Assembly: GCA_949318235.1 (NCBI GenBank)
Contig: OX439136.1
Span: 1,211,419-1,275,418, forward strand
Source: Ecdyonurus torrentis
Taxonomy: Eukaryota; Arthropoda; Insecta; Ephemeroptera; Heptageniidae
Length of the DNA: 64,000 bases
Reading direction: 5' to 3'
Made by a program: the position numbers and the translations under genes. Under the pieces are notes generated by a model that worked only from the letters and a program-made list of their open reading frames with translations, did not search any database and was not told the DNA's origin. This document shows, in pieces, positions 1-12,016 of this stretch. Position 1 is the stretch's first letter; each line of letters opens with the position of its first letter.

Positions 1-459
1 ATTATCAGGATATACTTAGTCTTTCACACATATATTTGTTAATCTCACCAAATACTGAATCAAAGACTCACCACCATATAAAAAATCCTGAACACCTATA
101 TTATCATGACCCGGTCCTTTTTTTTTACTTAATAAATTTATAATATACAACGCTCTCTTCTCATTTATCTTTGGTAGGTACATAGATTGTAATTCACCGT
201 TAATTTTAAGAGAATTTTCACATAAGATTGTATTACATTTTATTTTTACATTTTCAATTGAATAAACGAAATGATTAACAAAATTATTGGCAATATCTTT
301 AATTGAATTCACATCTGACATGTATTTAATAATAATATTATCAATATTAAGATTTTCCTTACCTAGAATTTCATTAACAAAACTCCATGACTTTCTTATA
401 TCACCAGCCATTTCAACAAATTTAGAATAATAATAATTATTTTTTTCTTTTTTTATTAA

Positions 460-1781
460 GGTCTTATCCTACATGTAAAGTACAGCCAAAAGTGTCCGTG
501 GAAAATCATTCAAACTTTCAGGGTTTGTTTATAAAGGTAAAAGACCCTTGTATACCAATTTTTGAAAAGATGTATGAATTAGGAGAAAATTAAAAAAAAA
601 TTAATTTAACATTAGTTTAAATGGAGTTTCAGTTTTTTTGAAATAACTCAAAAAGTGTCCGTAAATTGCATATAAAAAAAATATCACATGATAGGGAATT
701 TTATTTCACTATTTGTAATTTTTTTTCAGATTTTTGTAAGGATAAAGTTTTTTTATATTAATTTTCAAAAAATATTTTGGTTATGTAAATTAGCTGGAGG
801 GGGATGAGTGTAAGTAACTGAGAACGTTTGGCAACCTAGAAAATCAAGTGGCGAGATATTTTCACGAAAGCACTCGCAAAAGACCGAGCTTAGCCTAAGT
901 GCTTACACAGGGAGTATAATGGAGTCAGAAATGCCAACATGAGAAAAAAAGTTTTAGTTTTTTATTCTGCAGAATCAACAAAATAAAGTAAATTATGTAT
1001 CTTTTAATATTTCTTCTTAAAAACTTTTCATTATTATTATTTTTATTTAATAAATTTTATGTTCTACATTGTGTATTTCATATTTTGTATAATATTATTT
1101 CATTTTAAAAAGTAGTGGTTTTACCTTACAGTTGGTAAAAAGAATCAGCTGATTTTTGGCACTATTTTTTTTTTATGATATATTTTTTGATGATATATAT
1201 TTTTTAAAATTTTAATATAGTAATAAAGGAATAACAAACAGTTATTGAGAAGAAAGCGTTAAAAGAATTAATTTGACATATATTTTTATAGAAGCGTTTA
1301 TTTGATGGGTTTATTGGTGGGTTGAGTCTCTGTTTCAGGCTTAGCTTCAAAACTTATAGGATTTGGTGGAGGTTCTGGCTTAACAGGAACACGCGCCCCA
1401 AAATTCCCTTTCTGTAATTTAACAAGTTTTTGTTCTTTCGAAGCTTTGCGCTTAGCACAGTTCCTCCCAAATAAAACATTTTGTTCAAGAGATCGCTTCA
1501 TGGAAGGTTTCAATTTACAACAGCACGACTCAAATATAATGAGTGTAATGATGTTGTTTACTAACTCGCGAGATGTTTTTTAAAAAACCGCATGCACCTG
1601 TGCGTGTGGTATGCGCACACCTGAGTATTCGCGCGAATCATAACACGTACTCTTTCGCGGTCGCCCGCGGGCATTACGGCGACGTTGCCAAGTTTATTAC
1701 TTTCCCTCCCCACCTCCTTCCAAGCAGTGGTGGGGAGACAGGTAGCTAACTTCTGGCGTGAGCTACATGTGATATAAGACC
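460..1781. mobile_element. 1.3-kb TTAA-flanked DNA transposon inserted in the LINE ORF2
   Basis: The ends are inverted: GGTCTTATCCTACATGTA at 460-477 and the complement of GGTCTTATATCACATGTA ending at 1781 (15 of 18 match). Both are bounded by TTAA (456-459 and 1782-1785), the target duplication of piggyBac-like elements. Removing 460-1781 and one TTAA rejoins the LINE reading frame exactly. No transposase is visible, so the element is non-autonomous. The termini do not begin CCC, unlike most piggyBac elements, so the family is uncertain. Inside are a Tc1-like remnant at 478-680, a GC-rich tail (1560-1720), and a 71-codon Pro/Lys-rich open frame (1298-1513, minus) of unknown meaning. Confidence 0.8.
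478..680. repeat. Tc1/mariner-like terminal remnant
   Basis: The sequence ACAGCCAAAAGTGTCCGTGG followed by CAAACTTTCAGGGTTTG resembles the left end of the repeat at 38288 (ACAGCAAAAGTGTCCGTTAC, then ATAATTTCAGGGTAAG). A second direct CAAAAAGTGTCCG lies near 650, as in the paired internal repeats of Tc1-like ends. It is nested inside the TTAA-flanked element. Confidence 0.45.
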
Positions 1782-2923
1782 TTAAAAAGTTGATTTTATT
1801 TCTTATATTTTTATATTTATTTCTATATTCAGGCATATGTAATGAATTTTTATATTTTTGAAAATATTTATCTCTAACACTCATAAGAACTTTAATTTCT
1901 TCTGTACACCACACATTATTTAATCTTCTCTTCTTTTTTGTTATTATTTTTTCACTTTCACATTTATCACTTATATTACTAAAAACATTTACAATATAAT
2001 TATATAATTCATTATGACAATTCATACTATTACAAATACTCCAATCATAATTATGAATTAAATTTCTGAATTTTTTAAAATTTTTAACAATAAATTTTTC
2101 ATTACAATCATAACTATTTAATAAATTTATTTTTAAAATGCAACCAACCATATAATGATCAGTGATTTTACTTGTTATTATGAAACTATTATTAATTTCA
2201 AACATATCATTAAATTTTACAAAGATATGATCAATACAAGTAGCTGAAGAGTTTCCTGTTATTGTACATTCTTCCCTTGTGACATCATTTACAACTTTTA
2301 GAAAACCATATTTTGCCAATTTATTTTCATATTTTTGAACAGTATTATCATTTTGATCCAACAAATTAAAATTTATGTCACCTAAAATTACACAGTTTTT
2401 TTCATTATTTTTTAAAATACAATCTTTTAATTCTTTTATAAATAAAAGTTTATTTGCACTCGGAGGTCTATAAATATTATACAGTATTATATTATTATTC
2501 AATTTCACACACAAAACTTCCGCATTAATAAATTCTATATCAACTATTTTAGCATCAAATTTTTTATTTACAAAAATTAAAACACCTCCTCCTTTATTTT
2601 AAGATCTTATTTTTACATATTTATCAAAATTTATCAAATTATATTCATTTATTTCATGCTCAAAAATATAAATTTCAGTCAATACAATAATATCAAAATT
2701 ATCTAAATTTTTATTTAAATATGCAACAAAATTATTAAAATTTTTCCTCATAGAACGAATGTTTTGATGAATAATAATAAGATTATTTTTTCTCTCCTTA
2801 TTCTCAATAAAAATATCATTTATATGATTTTTTATTACACAACTTTAATAATACAAACAAAAATTTAATGACTCTTCCATTCAATAAAATAATAAAACTG
2901 ATTTCACTTGATTTCAACTCACA

Positions 2924-3931
2924 TTAGAATGGAACTCCAGGCATACGACGATCAAAATCATCATCACATTTGATTCTGATCGTACCTGTATCTTCTGTTT
3001 TCTTTGCCAATATTTTTCCATCCTTGACCCACACAAACTTCCACCCTCTCACTTTAGCAGCTGTGCGAGTTTTGTAGAACAATCTTTTTAGGTCTGGAGT
3101 CAGGTGCTCACAAACAAACAATTTTTCCTCTTTAGCATTACCTTGAACTTGACCTACTGTCAGACTTCGTGTTTTATTTCTGTCAAGCCACACTCTCCTT
3201 GCCTCAGTAGATTTAAATTTTACTACAACAATAGGAGGTACACCTTGTTTGCGCACGTTTTTAGCGTTAGCAAACACGCGATAACAATCCTCAACCGATA
3301 GTGCAGCAGCAGGAGCGCCAATAACCTTGGCAACATTCTCTATCACATCACGCGTATTCTCACCCATCACTACTGGCATACCATGAATTTCAATATTCAT
3401 AGACATTCTTTTTTGCTCAAGTTCCTGTACTCTCACATTTAATTCAGTTACTTCATTATCTTTCTTACTCACTTTTTCTTTTAGATCAATTATTTCACTA
3501 CCCATTTTTTTAATAATAATATCTTGTTTATCAAATTTTTCAAGCAGATCATCATATTGCTTCGATAGATATTCAGTGCTTTCTTTTAATTCTTTAATTA
3601 CTGAAGTATCTTGCTCAATTTTATCAACTTTTAGTTCAATCTTATCAACTTTATCCAATCTCTTATTCATATCTTTCAATAAATCAAACACAGATTTTTC
3701 ACCACTTTCCTCATCATCTTCACTTGCATCTGAACTCTGTTATTTTTTCTCTGCTTTACACTTGAAACACAGCCATTTACGTTTCCTTCCAGGCTTAATT
3801 GGCTCAACTTTTGTTTCATTTTTTATGCACACAGTGTGTGCATAACAAGTCTTACATCCATTACACAAAATCTTTTCTTCATTTACTTTTATATTTTTTT
3901 TACATATACTACACGACATTTTTCTTTTCAC
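2924..3931 (-). pseudogene. LINE ORF1: PHD finger + coiled coil + FP-like domain, one internal stop
   Basis: About 335 codons on the minus strand with one TAA at 3740-3742 (codon 64). Both halves are in the same frame across it. Residues ~6-60 form a PHD/RING-like zinc finger with Cys pairs CSICKK, CNGC, a following His/Cys, and a last pair CFKC. After the stop comes an acidic stretch (SSDASEDDEES), then a heptad-rich coiled coil (repeats of KVDKIE and related). Last comes a globular region beginning NIEIHGMP and ending near FDRRMPG, resembling the baculovirus-FP-like/L1-ORF1-like C-terminal domain common in arthropod LINE ORF1 proteins. Such proteins bind element RNA and chaperone nucleic acid. 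The single stop makes this copy a pseudogene unless it is read through. Confidence 0.8.
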
Positions 3932-4180
3932 TCTTTACAACACAATATGCAGCAATACACAACGGAGCGCTCCGCAAACACAACCTCTCACTCCGAAGTG
4001 TACAACTCAACTCATTCAGTTGTAAAAAGTCCGATAAATAATGTAAAGTGTAAATATAATTTTTTCTGTGCATGGTCTGTGTGCTCTGCAGATGCTATTG
4101 AAGATAGAAAAGTTTTCAATGGTAAATTAAAAATAATGATAAAAATAATAATAATAAAAAAATGATCAAATATTTCAATC

Positions 4181-4800
4181 CACCGAAATTATTCTTCAAA
4201 ATTCAGTATTCCCGCGTTTGTATTTAGTTGCGCATGCGCAAAGTGGTTTTTAAGAGTCTCGGCAAAAATATGTTTTCTGCACCGACCGTCTCGTCGTGTC
4301 GGCCGGTGCGGGTTACGAAAACATTACACACCACGGCTTGGGCTGAACTCGCACCGCTGAAACTTGCAAGATTATTGGCAAACTGTTTTAACAATTCGAT
4401 GAAATGATTTTTGTCCAAATTTTTGAAGTGGAAAAAGCAGCCCTAAAAATCAACCCTTATTACTTAACATCCTGTCCCAGGTTGAGTAATTAAACTTTAA
4501 ATTTTTTGATTCCATAAAAAGATGTAAAGTACTATTAGCTGCATTTTTTGTATTTATCTCTTGCTGATTGGCCATGCGCTTGTGGTAGTTTTTTGGCTTT
4601 TTTCACTTTTTAGTCCATAAGAGCCCGTGTTAATTTTAATATATGTATTTTCTCTCTTATCTTACAAATGTCATCATAAAGTTTCTAAGTTTTCTCTTTA
4701 TATTTTGAGATACAAGACTCTAAATTCAGCACTAAAACACTATCTTGAAACCTTTGTCTACCTAATTTTTTATCATTTACAATACTAGATTGATAAAAAC
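4181..4800. other. Intergenic stretch with a GC island and GCGCATGCGC palindrome
   Basis: No convincing gene. A GC-rich island covers 4210-4350 and contains the palindrome TGCGCATGCGCA at 4229-4240, which matches the NRF-1-type promoter site. It lies about 300 bp upstream of the LINE ORF1 start in the LINE's direction, so it could be promoter sequence of the element or of something older. An open minus-strand frame (4224-4418, 64 codons) has no recognisable domain. Confidence 0.35.
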
Positions 4801-4804
4801 CATA

Positions 4805-5077
4805 TCTTATTATCCATGAATTAGACACCTTTACGTAGATTTTTAGTTAATTTTTTTTGACGGTTATTATACGTATCTGACGTCACAATGTTCATACAAC
4901 CGCCAATCACAGTTACTGCTCTGATCACGACATAAAATTAAGCCCCCCCCTCAAGTTCTTTACCCCTGTTACGACCCCATCGTTACATTGTGACGTCAGA
5001 TACGTAAAATAGCCGATAAAATGAAAATAAAAACAAAGTAAACGTATTAGTGTCCAGTTCATGGATAATAAAGTATG
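4805..5077. repeat. MITE-like inverted repeat (~270 bp)
   Basis: The inner arms are a perfect 21-bp inverted repeat (4870-4890 and 4986-5006) containing CTGACGTCACAATG. The outer arms remain similar but diverged out to TTATCCATGAA (about 4809) and its complement (about 5070). The ~95-bp loop holds a C tract. There is no coding potential, so this reads as a small foldback or MITE. Confidence 0.65.
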
Positions 5078-5693
5078 ATAATTATCATAATTTTATTTAG
5101 TTATCTAAATCCATATTTTGAATTAATTAAAAAAATATTTAATTTTTATCGAATAATTAAAATTTTGTTATTATAAAACTGATTTAAATGAATATTTATT
5201 ATGCTTTATTATTTATTGCACAATAACTTTTATTAAATTTTAATAATATATCTTATTACTTTATTTAATATGATTTAACTTTAAAAAATTTTATTCGCAT
5301 TTTTTTTAATTAATTTTAGAAAATTTTAAATATATATTTATATAAATAATTAATTCTCGTTTATTATATTGTATTAAAAGTAAGTTAAAAATACTATCTT
5401 GGGTACAAGATTTATGACAAATACGTGTATAGACAAATAATAATTTACAGTTAATTACTTATGTCTATTGTCTAATAATCTTGGTTGAGAGAAAACTACG
5501 GATCTGAGTAGTTTTTGAGAGATAAGGTCGGTACCCTACTCCCTTAATTAATTTTACTTGGAGAACATAAAATAAGTTGGAATTTTATTTGTACAGAATT
5601 ATCTATATTAATGAATTGTTAAAAAACGTGTATAGTTATATTGACTTTAAAGTTGGGTTCATAGAAATCAAGATAAGATTTTGTACTTTTGTG

Positions 5694-6036
5694 TATAGGG
5701 TCTATGCGCATGACGTCATATTTAATGTGCTTCGACGTTGACATTCTGAAGCAAAAAGCAATGAATAACATTGTTTTAGCATAGCAAAAATGTAGTTTGT
5801 GGTTATTTGTTATTTCCTTTAAAAAATTAGTTTCTTACATAAACTTGAAACCATAATTTCAAGCTATTAAAATCATTTATGCTCTTGAAAATACTGTATT
5901 TTTAAACTTGAAAAAAAATTGCCATTTTACAATACCACCTCATCTTATTTAGTGCTCACATATGGTGACAAATTTAATATTAATGCAGCTACTCTATCAA
6001 GTTATCATCTATAAAATATAAACGTTGAACCCTATA
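5694..6036. repeat. MITE-like repeat family A, copy 1
   Basis: Begins TATAGGGTCTATGCGCATGA and ends with the complement of TATAGGGTTCAACG, so short terminal inverted repeats lie at likely TA sites. It contains GACGTCATATTTAATGTGCTT, shared with copies near 11240 and 12165. Reverse-orientation relatives lie at 7745, 10240 and 56488. Non-coding. Confidence 0.55.
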
Positions 6037-7744
6037 CTTGTTTTAATTTTCATTATTTTAAAAGCTATATTTGATTTAAAATGTAAGAATCCGTGGTGAT
6101 CATCATAGATAAAGGAGAACACAATGGAGCTTATATGTAGCGCGCGGGGAGAAGCGAAAAAAGGTAAGGGTCACCTAATTCAACATTACACTATTTTTAG
6201 GAAAACACGTTTTTTTTCCATTTTTTAGAAAACTTCTATACACTGATTTCGGAGAATTTTAAATAAGAAATACTAGACATACTTGTAGGTTTTTTGAATA
6301 TTAAATCTTTAAATAATTTTTTAAACCGACAACCTCCATTAAATGCAAGAAAAATACATATTGAAGTAAGGTGGACTCAATTAATTTCTATATAGTACTG
6401 TAGAGAAACATTTCAACGTAAAAGAAATAAAACTTCGCGACATAGTACAAAATAGTTATGAAGTAAACGTTTTAGCAACAAAGTATTATGCTATATAGGA
6501 GTCTACAAATATGACGAAAAGGAATTAATTGTTAAATGTCTTATTTTCAAGATTATAACATTTGGAATTTTTAAATGATCATTATTCATTATTAAAAATA
6601 ATAATCATAAATAAATGTTTTTTTTTGTTTTTTTTTTCAACACACAAATTATACAAAATCCAACCAAGGCATAGACTTATTGGTTAGTTCATTATATTTA
6701 TACACAGAATTTCATCGTATTAAATTATTACTAAAAAAATCATGAATTAAGTTTATATTTCTAAACAAATAAATAATAAAAAGAATTAACAAAAAAACAC
6801 TCATGGTTCTTTTCACATGATGACAACAAAATTATTAAATATTTATAAATTATTATAGAAGAATTTCTTTATATTAAATTTTATTTCATTTTTATTTTTA
6901 ATTTTTTTTAATTCTGTTGGAACTTGACTCCACAATTTAGGTAACAAGAATGTGATTATAGCAATTTCTTATATGATACACATTTTAATTTATATAGAAG
7001 TATACGTCACTATATCATTAACCTTTTTTTTATTTAAAATTTTTTTATAAAATTTTAAAATACTTTAATAAAATATTTATATAAAGTATTAATTCTTTAG
7101 GTCAAAATATAATGTAGAATCGAAAACATCTCGTTTCGATCGATAAAGAGCTATTCAATAATGAAAATGATTCAAAATTTTCAAAATACACTACATAGCA
7201 ACAGTGATAAAATACTGCTGTGATAAGGTTTCATGTATTTTAATAAGAAGAGATAGACTAATTTTACGTGGTGTAATAATATTATTTTATCGTATTTGAT
7301 ATAAAAGTACTATACTGAGATCACTAAGATGTGCAATTCTAAGACAAAAATTAAGACAAAAAAATCATCATTAGTATAATTATTTTCAAATTAAATTATT
7401 GAATATAAAAATCGAACGTGTTATAATAGAATTTGAAGGTGATTGATTGATCGATTCAAGCAGGTAAAATAGTTGAAAAATTAATAATTTATACAATACC
7501 TAAATAAGAATTTAATTTTTTACTACAAATTATGTTTTTAATTGAATTAATGATTTAGTATTTAAAACTAAAAAATTAATTTTTGTTATTTTTAAAATAT
7601 TTTGACGTTTGTAATGTATTAAAATTTTATGCAAAATTTTTGACTGAAAACGACCCCCCTCCTCTCTCTTTTTTATACTTACAAGTGTATAATATATCAA
7701 AAAAGTATGAAAGTAATTTAAAATTATATTGTTTATAAGGTGGT
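6037..7744. other. AT-rich non-coding stretch
   Basis: No gene, RNA or clear repeat was found. A short ATG frame ending at a good splice donor (6124 to about 6163, AAAAAAGGTAAGGG) has no partner exon that I can see. Confidence 0.4.
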
Positions 7745-8030
7745 TTTATTCATATTAAAGTCGATGCCATATGTGAGTACTAAATAACATGGGCCAGTAT
7801 AGGAAAACACACGTTTTACCAGTTTAAAATTTACTGAGCGATTTTTTTGAAAGCACTTATGCTATATTAACAAGTTAAATCATTTTTGCAATTATGCGAG
7901 AAAAATTATGATAAGATAATTTTATTTCACTTATTTTCTAAAGAAATATTAGAAATCCACGTTTGTCCTATACTATGCAATGCTGTTTGTTTTGTAAATT
8001 AAGGCACCAAAGCGAATTTATTATGACGTC
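7745..8030. repeat. Repeat family A, copy 2 (reverse orientation to copy 1)
   Basis: Shares TTAAAGTCGATGCCATATGT, an ATAACATGGGCCAGTATAGG block, and TTGTCCTATACTATGCAATG with the copies at 10240 and 56488. It ends in TTATGACGTCA, matching the start of copy 1 read backwards. Diverged and non-coding. Confidence 0.5.
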
Positions 8031-8096
8031 ACCGTATTTTATTTATATTTAGTTTATTTTTATATAATGTAGGAAAGAATTCAGTGGTTTAAGAAT

Positions 8097-8490
8097 TGTG
8101 TTAAACGAAGAGATTAGAAAAAAACATAAGCAATTATTTCACAAAACACTTGATGGGATTTTCATTAAATAGCTTTAATTTGTCTCAAAACCCAACAGTA
8201 GTTCCGTAGCAGTGATCAGAAAATTCGATTTATGCAACCCGCACAACTTTTTCAAACAATTTTTTCCATGTTTCTAACGTCATAAACATGAATTTTTACG
8301 CAAATTGCATACGTTACAGTATTTTCACGTTCTCTCGTTGGGCTAGACATTATAACATTCTGGTAAAAATATTAATCAGTTTTGAGGATCCCATTTAGCG
8401 TTTATTGATTAAAAAGCATAATTATGTTGTTTTATGTGGTCTATGGTTTTTAACTGAGAAATATGGATGAGAGAGAGAGAGAGAGAGATA
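8097..8490 (+). repeat. Interspersed repeat family B, copy 1
   Basis: About 390 bp alike to 9238-9625 and, inverted, to 18435-18780. Shared blocks include TTATGCAACCCGCACAAC, TACAGTATTTTCACGTTCTC and GTTGTTTTATGTGGTCTATG, ending in a (GA)n run. No coding potential. Confidence 0.65.
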
Positions 8491-9237
8491 AACCAATAAT
8501 TACATAAGAAAGGAAACATTAAAATAGTGTGTTTAAAGTTTTTAATTATTTGAAACTACGAAAAACAATAAAAAATCCATGAAGAACAAAATTGTAGTAT
8601 GAATAACAAATTTCGTTGTAATTATTAACAAAAATTTCAAGTGACGTTTAAGTTTTGCAAAATAGAAATTCAAATTATAAAATTTATATCTCTTCTTGAA
8701 ACATCCATTCCTACGCATCAAAACGTCTTTTAAAAGTGTATATTATATTTCTTAACATTCATACCAATTTACGATTATTAAATTATAATATTAAAAGACA
8801 TTTTAGTAAGGCCAGATCAGTGCATGCTCACTTCCCATATTGAGGGCGTAGATCTAATGTCTTTGAAATTGAGTAAAATAATTTAGGATTTTAATTAAAT
8901 TTATACACTATAAATAAAAATATAAAAATAAAGTAATTTTTTAATAGTAATTTATTTTACTGTAATGTTATATTTATTGCTAATGTTATACAATATATAT
9001 AATTTTAAATTACAACAATTACAACAAAAGTTCGTTAGATTTTTTTTTTTAAATATTAGTAGATATTAATTTTAATATTTACAATTGATTATCTTTGGTT
9101 GTAGTTTCATATTTTTTCCACATAGAATAAGTTTAAGTCAATGATAATAATTGTTCTTTTTATTTCAACCATGGCAATTTCTTTGATAAAATACAACATT
9201 ATAGCCACTTATATGAAATAACAATAATATCATGATT

Positions 9238-9625
9238 AGAAACAGACCAGAGAAAAACATGAACATTTATGTCACAAAACGTTTGATGGGATTGACATAA
9301 ATAACTTTAGGTTGTTTTAAGACCCAAAAGTAGCCTCGTATCAATGATCAGAAAATTCCATTTATGCAACCCACACAACAATATCATAATACTTTTTACA
9401 TGTTTCTGACGTCATAAACATGAATAGTCACGCAAATTGCATGCATTACAGTATTTTCACGTTCTCTCGAGGGGCTACATTAACATTCTGGTAAACATTG
9501 TCATAATTTTTGAAGATCCCATTTCGTGATTATTCATTAAGAAGATCATGTCGTTTTATGTGGTCTTTGGCTATTCAACTGACAAATATGGATGAAAGAG
9601 AGAGAGAGAGAGAGAGAAATTAATC
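9238..9625 (+). repeat. Interspersed repeat family B, copy 2
   Basis: Same order of blocks as copy 1: CACAAAACGTTTGATGGGAT, ATTTATGCAACCCACACAAC, CAGTATTTTCACGTTCTCTC, TGTCGTTTTATGTGGTCT and a terminal (GA)n run. The shared (GA)n tail suggests it belongs to the repeat. Confidence 0.65.
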
Positions 9626-10239
9626 TTGCAATATGATAAAATAAACTTATTAATATGGATATATGTGATCAGATGTATAAGAGAAAAGACGATCAGAAAT
9701 TAATAATACTTTAATACTACATTAATAAAAATTCACAATATACAGAATTTTGACTCTCTATCTCTCTCTTCCTCTCTTTCTATCTTAATTATTATTGAAA
9801 TTATTTGAAATTTATATAAATACTTACATTATATATATTAATTTATATAGCTTGTAAATATTTTTATTTTTATTTGAAATACAATTTATACAAAATCGAA
9901 GCAAAAGCATAGCCTTAACGTTTGGTTCATTTTTTTTACACAATGTCCTAATAATTAAGTTACTAGTAAATTAATCTTGATTCATGAATTTATTTTATAT
10001 TGCAAAACTAGCAATATTTCAATGATTTTTATTATAACCTTCATTTTTAAGGAACACTCAGGGCAAGAATTTTCTAATATCTCTTTCTATAAGTTTTTTT
10101 TTTTTTTTTTTGGTTTGCATGTTGTGTCTTTTTTTTTACATATTTAAAAATATTTTATTATATCACAATGCAAAGTTTTAAATTTTTGTTACATTGCAAC
10201 TGACACGCTTTGGTATTTAAAATGCAATGCAAATTCATC

Positions 10240-10530
10240 ATTGGCACAGGGTGTTTGCATAAATGTTAAAATCGAAGTCATATTGGAAAACGAAATATAT
10301 GGGCTGGAATAGAAAATGACTCAATTTGTCAATTAAAAACTCTTAGCAATATTTTTGGAAGCATTGATATTGTTTATAATAACTTGAATTAGTATCTCAA
10401 GCATGTGATAAAAATAATAACAATTTATTAAGCGATTTCTTAAAGAAAAAAAGTAAAGTTTTTTTTGTCTTATATTAAGCAATGTTATTCATTACTCCAG
10501 ATTGGCTTATTAAAAATAATGTCTTGCGAA
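10240..10530. repeat. Repeat family A, copy 3
   Basis: Carries AAATGTTAAAATCGAAGTC, TTGAATTAGTATCTCAAGCA and ATTCATTACTCCAG, matching the copy at 56488-56770 in the same order. Diverged and non-coding. Confidence 0.5.
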
Positions 10531-11449
10531 TACACCGTTTAAAGAATTGATACATTTTAAAATTTAGTTAAGGCGGTACATTAGGTACTGCGGTATTTAG
10601 CTTAAAAATTGTAAAAAGAAAGAAAAATGTAAAATTTTACCCAGTGATACATTAGGATAAGGTATTTTCGAAAATATAAAAAAATAGGGGTCACCATGCT
10701 AGATTTAAAATTATGATTTTTGGAAGTTTTAGTCCCATTTGAGCTAATGTTAATTTCAATATCTATTTTCCTCTTATCTTATGGTAACGGGTTCTGATAG
10801 CTTTATCATAGGAAGCTGTTAGTATTAAAGTATTTATATGTAAACTAAAGTTTCAAAGTGTAAGTTCTTATAGTTTGAGATTAAAAACATTTATACAACC
10901 CACAACCTAAACTGATTTGATTTGCTAAAAACGAATTTAATTTTAGCTTCATATCAGATATATTACCGATAATTGGTTATTTTTACTTAAAATTGCAATG
11001 TTCTGTACAATAAAATTTATAAATATATATTAACAAAATAATATTTTGTACAAAATAAAATTTTATTATAAATTTTATAAAAAATAAATATAAAAATAAC
11101 AAGTTTAAAACTGTATTACTTAAATTATATACCAAAATATTAATAACTTAAAAATTAATTATAAATTATATTATAATATACATAAAATATATACTCCTTT
11201 TTTAAAAAAAATAAAAATTCAACTTTAAATCATCTTAAAAAGTTAATGCATATGACGTCATATTTAATACGCTTGAACGCCTTTTTGTAGCAGTAAATAA
11301 CATTGCTCAGCATATGAAAATTGCGAATTTTTGCTATTTTCTTTTGAAAATTAGGTAATTTTTATTTATTCTTATTCTTATATAATACTTGAAAACCTGA
11401 TTTAAAATCAATACTTTTAAAAAATTATGGTGAAGTATTTTCATACTGA
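10531..11449. other. AT-rich non-coding stretch with a partial family A copy
   Basis: No gene was found. 11240-11330 carries GCATATGACGTCATATTTAA and TAACATTGCTCAGCATATG, a partial family A copy. The rest is A/T-rich sequence with no structure I can name. Confidence 0.4.
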
Positions 11450-12016
11450 CAAAATGTGTAATAGACAACTTGCATGCCGTTTTTGTATGGCCTTAGAAAG
11501 TTCTTAAGGAAAAATAAATAATATTGGTGCATATTAAACTTTTTAAAAAATGCTCCTTCATATTTAAATAATTTTTGAAATTCAAATTTTATTTGAAGTA
11601 AAGACGGTGTCCATTACGCCAAAAGACGGTTCGTGTTTCTTTTGCTTTTTAATTGTAGAAGTCATTCAAACGAGTTCGCCAACTGATGAATTATTTTTTA
11701 ACGGCCGAATTTTTTTAAAAAAATTGTATTTTCCCCTAAGAGCTGTTTAAAAAGTTCAGCCGCTGAAAAAAATTCTTCAGTTGGTGAACTCGTTTGAACG
11801 ATTTCAACAATTAAAAAGCAAAAGAAACACGAACTGTCTTTCGGCATAATAGACACCGTCTATACTTGAAATAAAATTTGAATTTCAAAAATTATTTTAA
11901 ATATGAAGCAACATTTTTTAAGAAGTTTTATATGCACCCATATTATTATTTTTTCCTAAAGAATTTTTAGGACCATAAAAAACGGCATACAAGTTGTCTA
12001 TTTTGACATTGTGTCA
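11450..12016. repeat. Long foldback element (~570 bp, ~250-bp arms)
   Basis: The left arm (about 11450-11713) and right arm (about 11757-12016) are near-complementary over their whole length. Landmarks are AGACAACTTGCATGCCG against CGGCATACAAGTTGTCT, and GACGGTGTCCATTACG against its complement near 11850. The inner arms carry TCGCCAACTGATGAATT and its partner. The loop is only about 45 bp. There is no coding capacity, so this is a non-autonomous foldback or MITE element. Confidence 0.8.

Larger units (their letters stand above)
1..2880 (-). pseudogene. LINE ORF2: endonuclease and start of reverse transcriptase, interrupted
   Basis: The best start is the ATG at 2878-2880, 43 nt after the ORF1 stop. 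Stops lie at 2845-2847 and 2599-2601 in the same frame. The endonuclease domain shows LIIIHQNIRSMRKN, a KGGGVLIF strand, NIYRPPSA, the catalytic GDINFNLL (GDxN) and the TCIDHIF motif (SDH-type active site), all normal for apurinic-type LINE endonucleases. After residues RNKINFL the frame enters foreign DNA at the TTAA of 1782-1785. It resumes at 456-459 with a Lys/Tyr-rich linker and then MAGDIRKSWSFVNEILG, typical of the region before the reverse transcriptase. KKGPGHDNIGVQDF matches the first reverse transcriptase motif (GPD-I). The rest lies outside the window. Confidence 0.85.
1..4180 (-). mobile_element. Non-LTR retrotransposon (LINE, CR1/Jockey-like), decayed and cut by window edge
   Basis: Minus-strand element in the order ORF1 (PHD finger, coiled coil, FP-like C-terminal domain), 43-nt gap, then ORF2 (apurinic-type endonuclease, linker, start of reverse transcriptase). 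This is the normal LINE order. The reverse transcriptase runs off the left edge of the window, so its catalytic motifs are not visible. The coding parts carry three in-frame stops (3740-3742, 2845-2847, 2599-2601) and one large insertion (460-1781), so the copy is dead as it stands. The 5' end is uncertain: ORF1 starts at 3931, and LINE-like untranslated sequence may reach about 4180. The PHD-finger ORF1 and the endonuclease point to the CR1/Jockey group; the exact clade is inference. Confidence 0.85.

Noticed and set aside
1298..1513. 71-codon Pro/Lys-rich frame inside the TTAA element as a transposase or host gene
   Set aside because: No known domain and too short. Mentioned only in the element's entry.
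3576..4165. Plus-strand open frames at 3576-4165
   Set aside because: Antisense to the LINE ORF1 and its 5' region; no domain.
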